This document shows, one piece after another, positions 62,648-64,000 of a DNA stretch of 64,000 nt. Origin of the DNA: an uncultured Eubacterium sp. GTDB lineage: Bacteria > Bacillota > Clostridia > Oscillospirales > Acutalibacteraceae. The notes below the pieces were generated by a model. The model was not told the origin of the DNA. It saw nothing but the letters and a program-made list of their open reading frames with translations, and ran no database searches. Every line of letters begins with the position of its first letter. The stretch's first letter is position 1. The stretch covers positions 310,001 through 374,000 of the forward strand of contig NZ_CAKTGT010000001.1 of NCBI RefSeq assembly GCF_934561735.1, given 5' to 3'. The translations under genes were made by a program, and so were the position numbers.

Positions 62648-63664
62648 ATGGTAAAAGTTGCTATTAATGGTTTCGGCCGTATCGGTCGTCTTGCTTTCCG
62701 CCAGATGTTCGGCGCAGAAGGTTACGAAGTTGTTGCAATCAACGATCTTACAAGCCCAAAGATGCTTGCTCATCTTTTGAAGTACGATTCATCACAGGGT
62801 AAGTATGCTCTTGCTGATACAGTATCAGCTACAGATGATTCTATCATCGTTGACGGTAAGGAAATTAAGATTTATGCAAAGGCTGACGCTTCAGAACTTC
62901 CTTGGGGCGAACTTGGCGTAGACGTTGTACTTGAATGCACAGGTTTCTACACATCAAAAGAAAAGGCTTCTGCTCACGTTAAGGCAGGTGCTCGTAAGGT
63001 AGTTATTTCTGCTCCTGCAGGTAACGATCTTCCTACAATCGTTTACAATGTAAACCACGATACACTTACAGCTGAAGATACAGTTATTTCTGCTGCATCT
63101 TGCACAACAAACTGCCTTGCTCCTATGGCTAAGGCTCTCAACGATTTTGCTCCTATCCAGAGCGGTATCATGTGCACAATCCACGCTTACACAGGCGATC
63201 AGATGACACTTGACGGTCCTCAGAGAAAGGGCGACCTCAGAAGATCAAGAGCTGCTGCTGTTAACATCGTACCTAACTCAACAGGTGCTGCAAAGGCAAT
63301 CGGTCTTGTAATTCCTGAACTCAACGGCAAGCTTATCGGTTCTGCTCAGAGAGTTCCTACTCCAACAGGTTCAACAACAATCCTTACAGCTGTTATCAAG
63401 ACAGACAAGGAAGTTACTGTTGAAGCTATCAACGCAGCTATGAAGGCTGAAGCTACAGAATCATTCGGTTACAACACTGATGAAATCGTTTCTTCAGATA
63501 TCGTTGGTATGAGATACGGTTCACTCTTCGACGCAACTCAGACAATGGTTCTTAAAGTTGCTGATGACACATATGAAGTTCAGGTTGTTTCATGGTATGA
63601 CAACGAAAACTCATACACATCACAGATGGTTAGAACAATCAAGTACTTCTCAGAACTTGGCTAA
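62648..63664 (+). CDS. gap: Glyceraldehyde-3-phosphate dehydrogenase
   Basis: Glycolytic NAD-dependent enzyme, 338 residues. NAD fold VAINGFGRIGRLAFRQ at 4-19, active-site Cys152 in SAASCTTNCLAP, partner His in CTIHAYTGDQ near 180, and WYDNENSYTSQMVRTI at the end. Codon choice shifts to the T/C-ended codons typical of highly expressed genes in this genome (similar to the aminotransferase and secreted-protein genes). Confidence 0.96.
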   Translation: MVKVAINGFGRIGRLAFRQMFGAEGYEVVAINDLTSPKMLAHLLKYDSSQGKYALADTVSATDDSIIVDGKEIKIYAKADASELPWGELGVDVVLECTGFYTSKEKASAHVKAGARKVVISAPAGNDLPTIVYNVNHDTLTAEDTVISAASCTTNCLAPMAKALNDFAPIQSGIMCTIHAYTGDQMTLDGPQRKGDLRRSRAAAVNIVPNSTGAAKAIGLVIPELNGKLIGSAQRVPTPTGSTTILTAVIKTDKEVTVEAINAAMKAEATESFGYNTDEIVSSDIVGMRYGSLFDATQTMVLKVADDTYEVQVVSWYDNENSYTSQMVRTIKYFSELG

Positions 63665-63682
63665 TCAATAACCCAAAACAAA

Positions 63683-63709
63683 ACTCGGAGCATCTGCTCC
63701 GAGTTTTTT
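63683..63709 (+). terminator. Terminator after gap
   Basis: ACTCGGAGC/GCTCCGAGT stem, ATCT loop, then T6. Confidence 0.88.
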
Positions 63710-63728
63710 AGTCTGTCGATCTTGCAAT

Positions 63729-63824
63729 AAAAAAATAACCGCCCAACCCCGCTAAAAGTTGGCGATTATTTCATAATCAACTTTTGATGAGGGCTAACCG
63801 TCTATCGGGCAAGCTCCTTATCTA
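63729..63824 (-). ncRNA. Small RNA resembling the antisense RNA of a type I toxin locus
   Basis: A ~95 nt transcription unit on the minus strand: a consensus promoter at 63830-63858, no open reading frame, and an intrinsic terminator at its end (stem with GGCG and CGCC blocks, 63735-63769, then T7). The layout and the GGCGATTATT/AATAACCGCC hairpin resemble the RNA that overlaps small holin-like toxin genes of Firmicutes. No toxin gene is present on the plus strand, so it is an orphan. Confidence 0.55.
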
Positions 63825-63829
63825 TTCTT

Positions 63830-63858
63830 ATTATATATCAATTATTTTATTTTGTCAA
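63830..63858 (-). promoter_or_regulatory. Consensus promoter of the small RNA
   Basis: On the minus strand TTGACA (63858-63853), 17 bp spacer, TATAAT (63835-63830); both hexamers perfect. Confidence 0.8.
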
Positions 63859-63866
63859 CATCGTGC

Positions 63867-64000
63867 TTATTCAAGGTAAAGCACGATTTTTTGTTCTTTG
63901 ATGGTTTTCTTTATGTCGATTACTCTTTGATTGGATGAACCGCGGAATTTCAGCGTGATTGAGTGCAAATCTTCCACATACGGGCCGTCAACAAGTATGT
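63867..64000 (-). CDS. nrdG: Anaerobic ribonucleotide reductase activase, C-terminal end only
   Basis: The last 44 codons read ILVDGPYVEDLHSITLKFRG, then SSNQRVIDIKKTI, matching the C-terminus of NrdG, the radical SAM activase of anaerobic ribonucleotide reductase. The rest lies outside the window. Ends at a TAA just downstream of which the small RNA promoter begins. Confidence 0.8.
   Translation of the reverse strand, partial: ILVDGPYVEDLHSITLKFRGSSNQRVIDIKKTIKEQKIVLYLE

Overview
This 64 kb window looks like the chromosome of a low-to-moderate-GC, spore-forming gut Firmicute of the Clostridia, most likely Ruminococcaceae/Oscillospirales. Supporting signs are SpoVT, a bile-salt-hydrolase-type enzyme, strong AGGAGG-type ribosome binding sites, secreted proteins with cohesin-like and dockerin-like modules, and giant secreted proteins of the sort seen in Ruminococcus relatives. 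The genus is an inference. I see no rRNA operon, no CRISPR array and no complete prophage.

Layout. 1-7.9 kb: partial Na+/solute symporter, glutamate racemase, CDF metal exporter, acyl-CoA ligase, AIM24-family protein, macro-domain protein and von Willebrand A protein. 7.9-10.3 kb: a mosaic of mobile DNA, made of a broken transposase fragment, an orphan ICE-type sigma factor, and a resistance-type cassette on the minus strand (consensus promoter, leader peptide, attenuator hairpins, Cys-rich KTR protein, Vat/CatB-like acetyltransferase). 10.5-16.5 kb: SpoVT, a YczE-type membrane protein, and a translationally coupled minus-strand operon (Nudix, small-multidrug-export-like protein, nucleotidyltransferase, alpha-galactosidase with an inserted domain).

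16.6-35.0 kb is the most unusual part. Two giant secreted proteins (2653 and 2005 aa) are transcribed divergently from a 760 bp region. The second heads a run of secreted proteins: a dockerin-bearing protein with a cohesin-like domain, a 755-aa protein with a cohesin-like start, and a 29-aa acidic peptide, closed by a strong terminator. I read this as a cell-surface or scaffold-like system of unknown function.

35-45 kb: two convergent ATP-grasp paralogues, one paired with a methyltransferase; then a TetR-controlled catabolic module (FGGY kinase, class III aminotransferase, double-domain class II aldolase) with three matching operator sites; then tRNA-Leu(CAA) and a bile-salt-hydrolase-like gene. 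45-48 kb: galE and proS. 48-54.5 kb: the F-type ATP synthase operon, in which the delta and alpha subunits are one continuous reading frame. 54.5-64 kb: GtrB/GtrA pair, gltX, glnS, typA, hemW, gap, an orphan antisense-like small RNA, and the 3' end of nrdG.

Several small elements stand out against this housekeeping background: a ~28 bp repeat recurring just after stop codons or terminators, a ~300 bp MITE-like element inside the catabolic cluster, and hairpins that cover ribosome binding sites.
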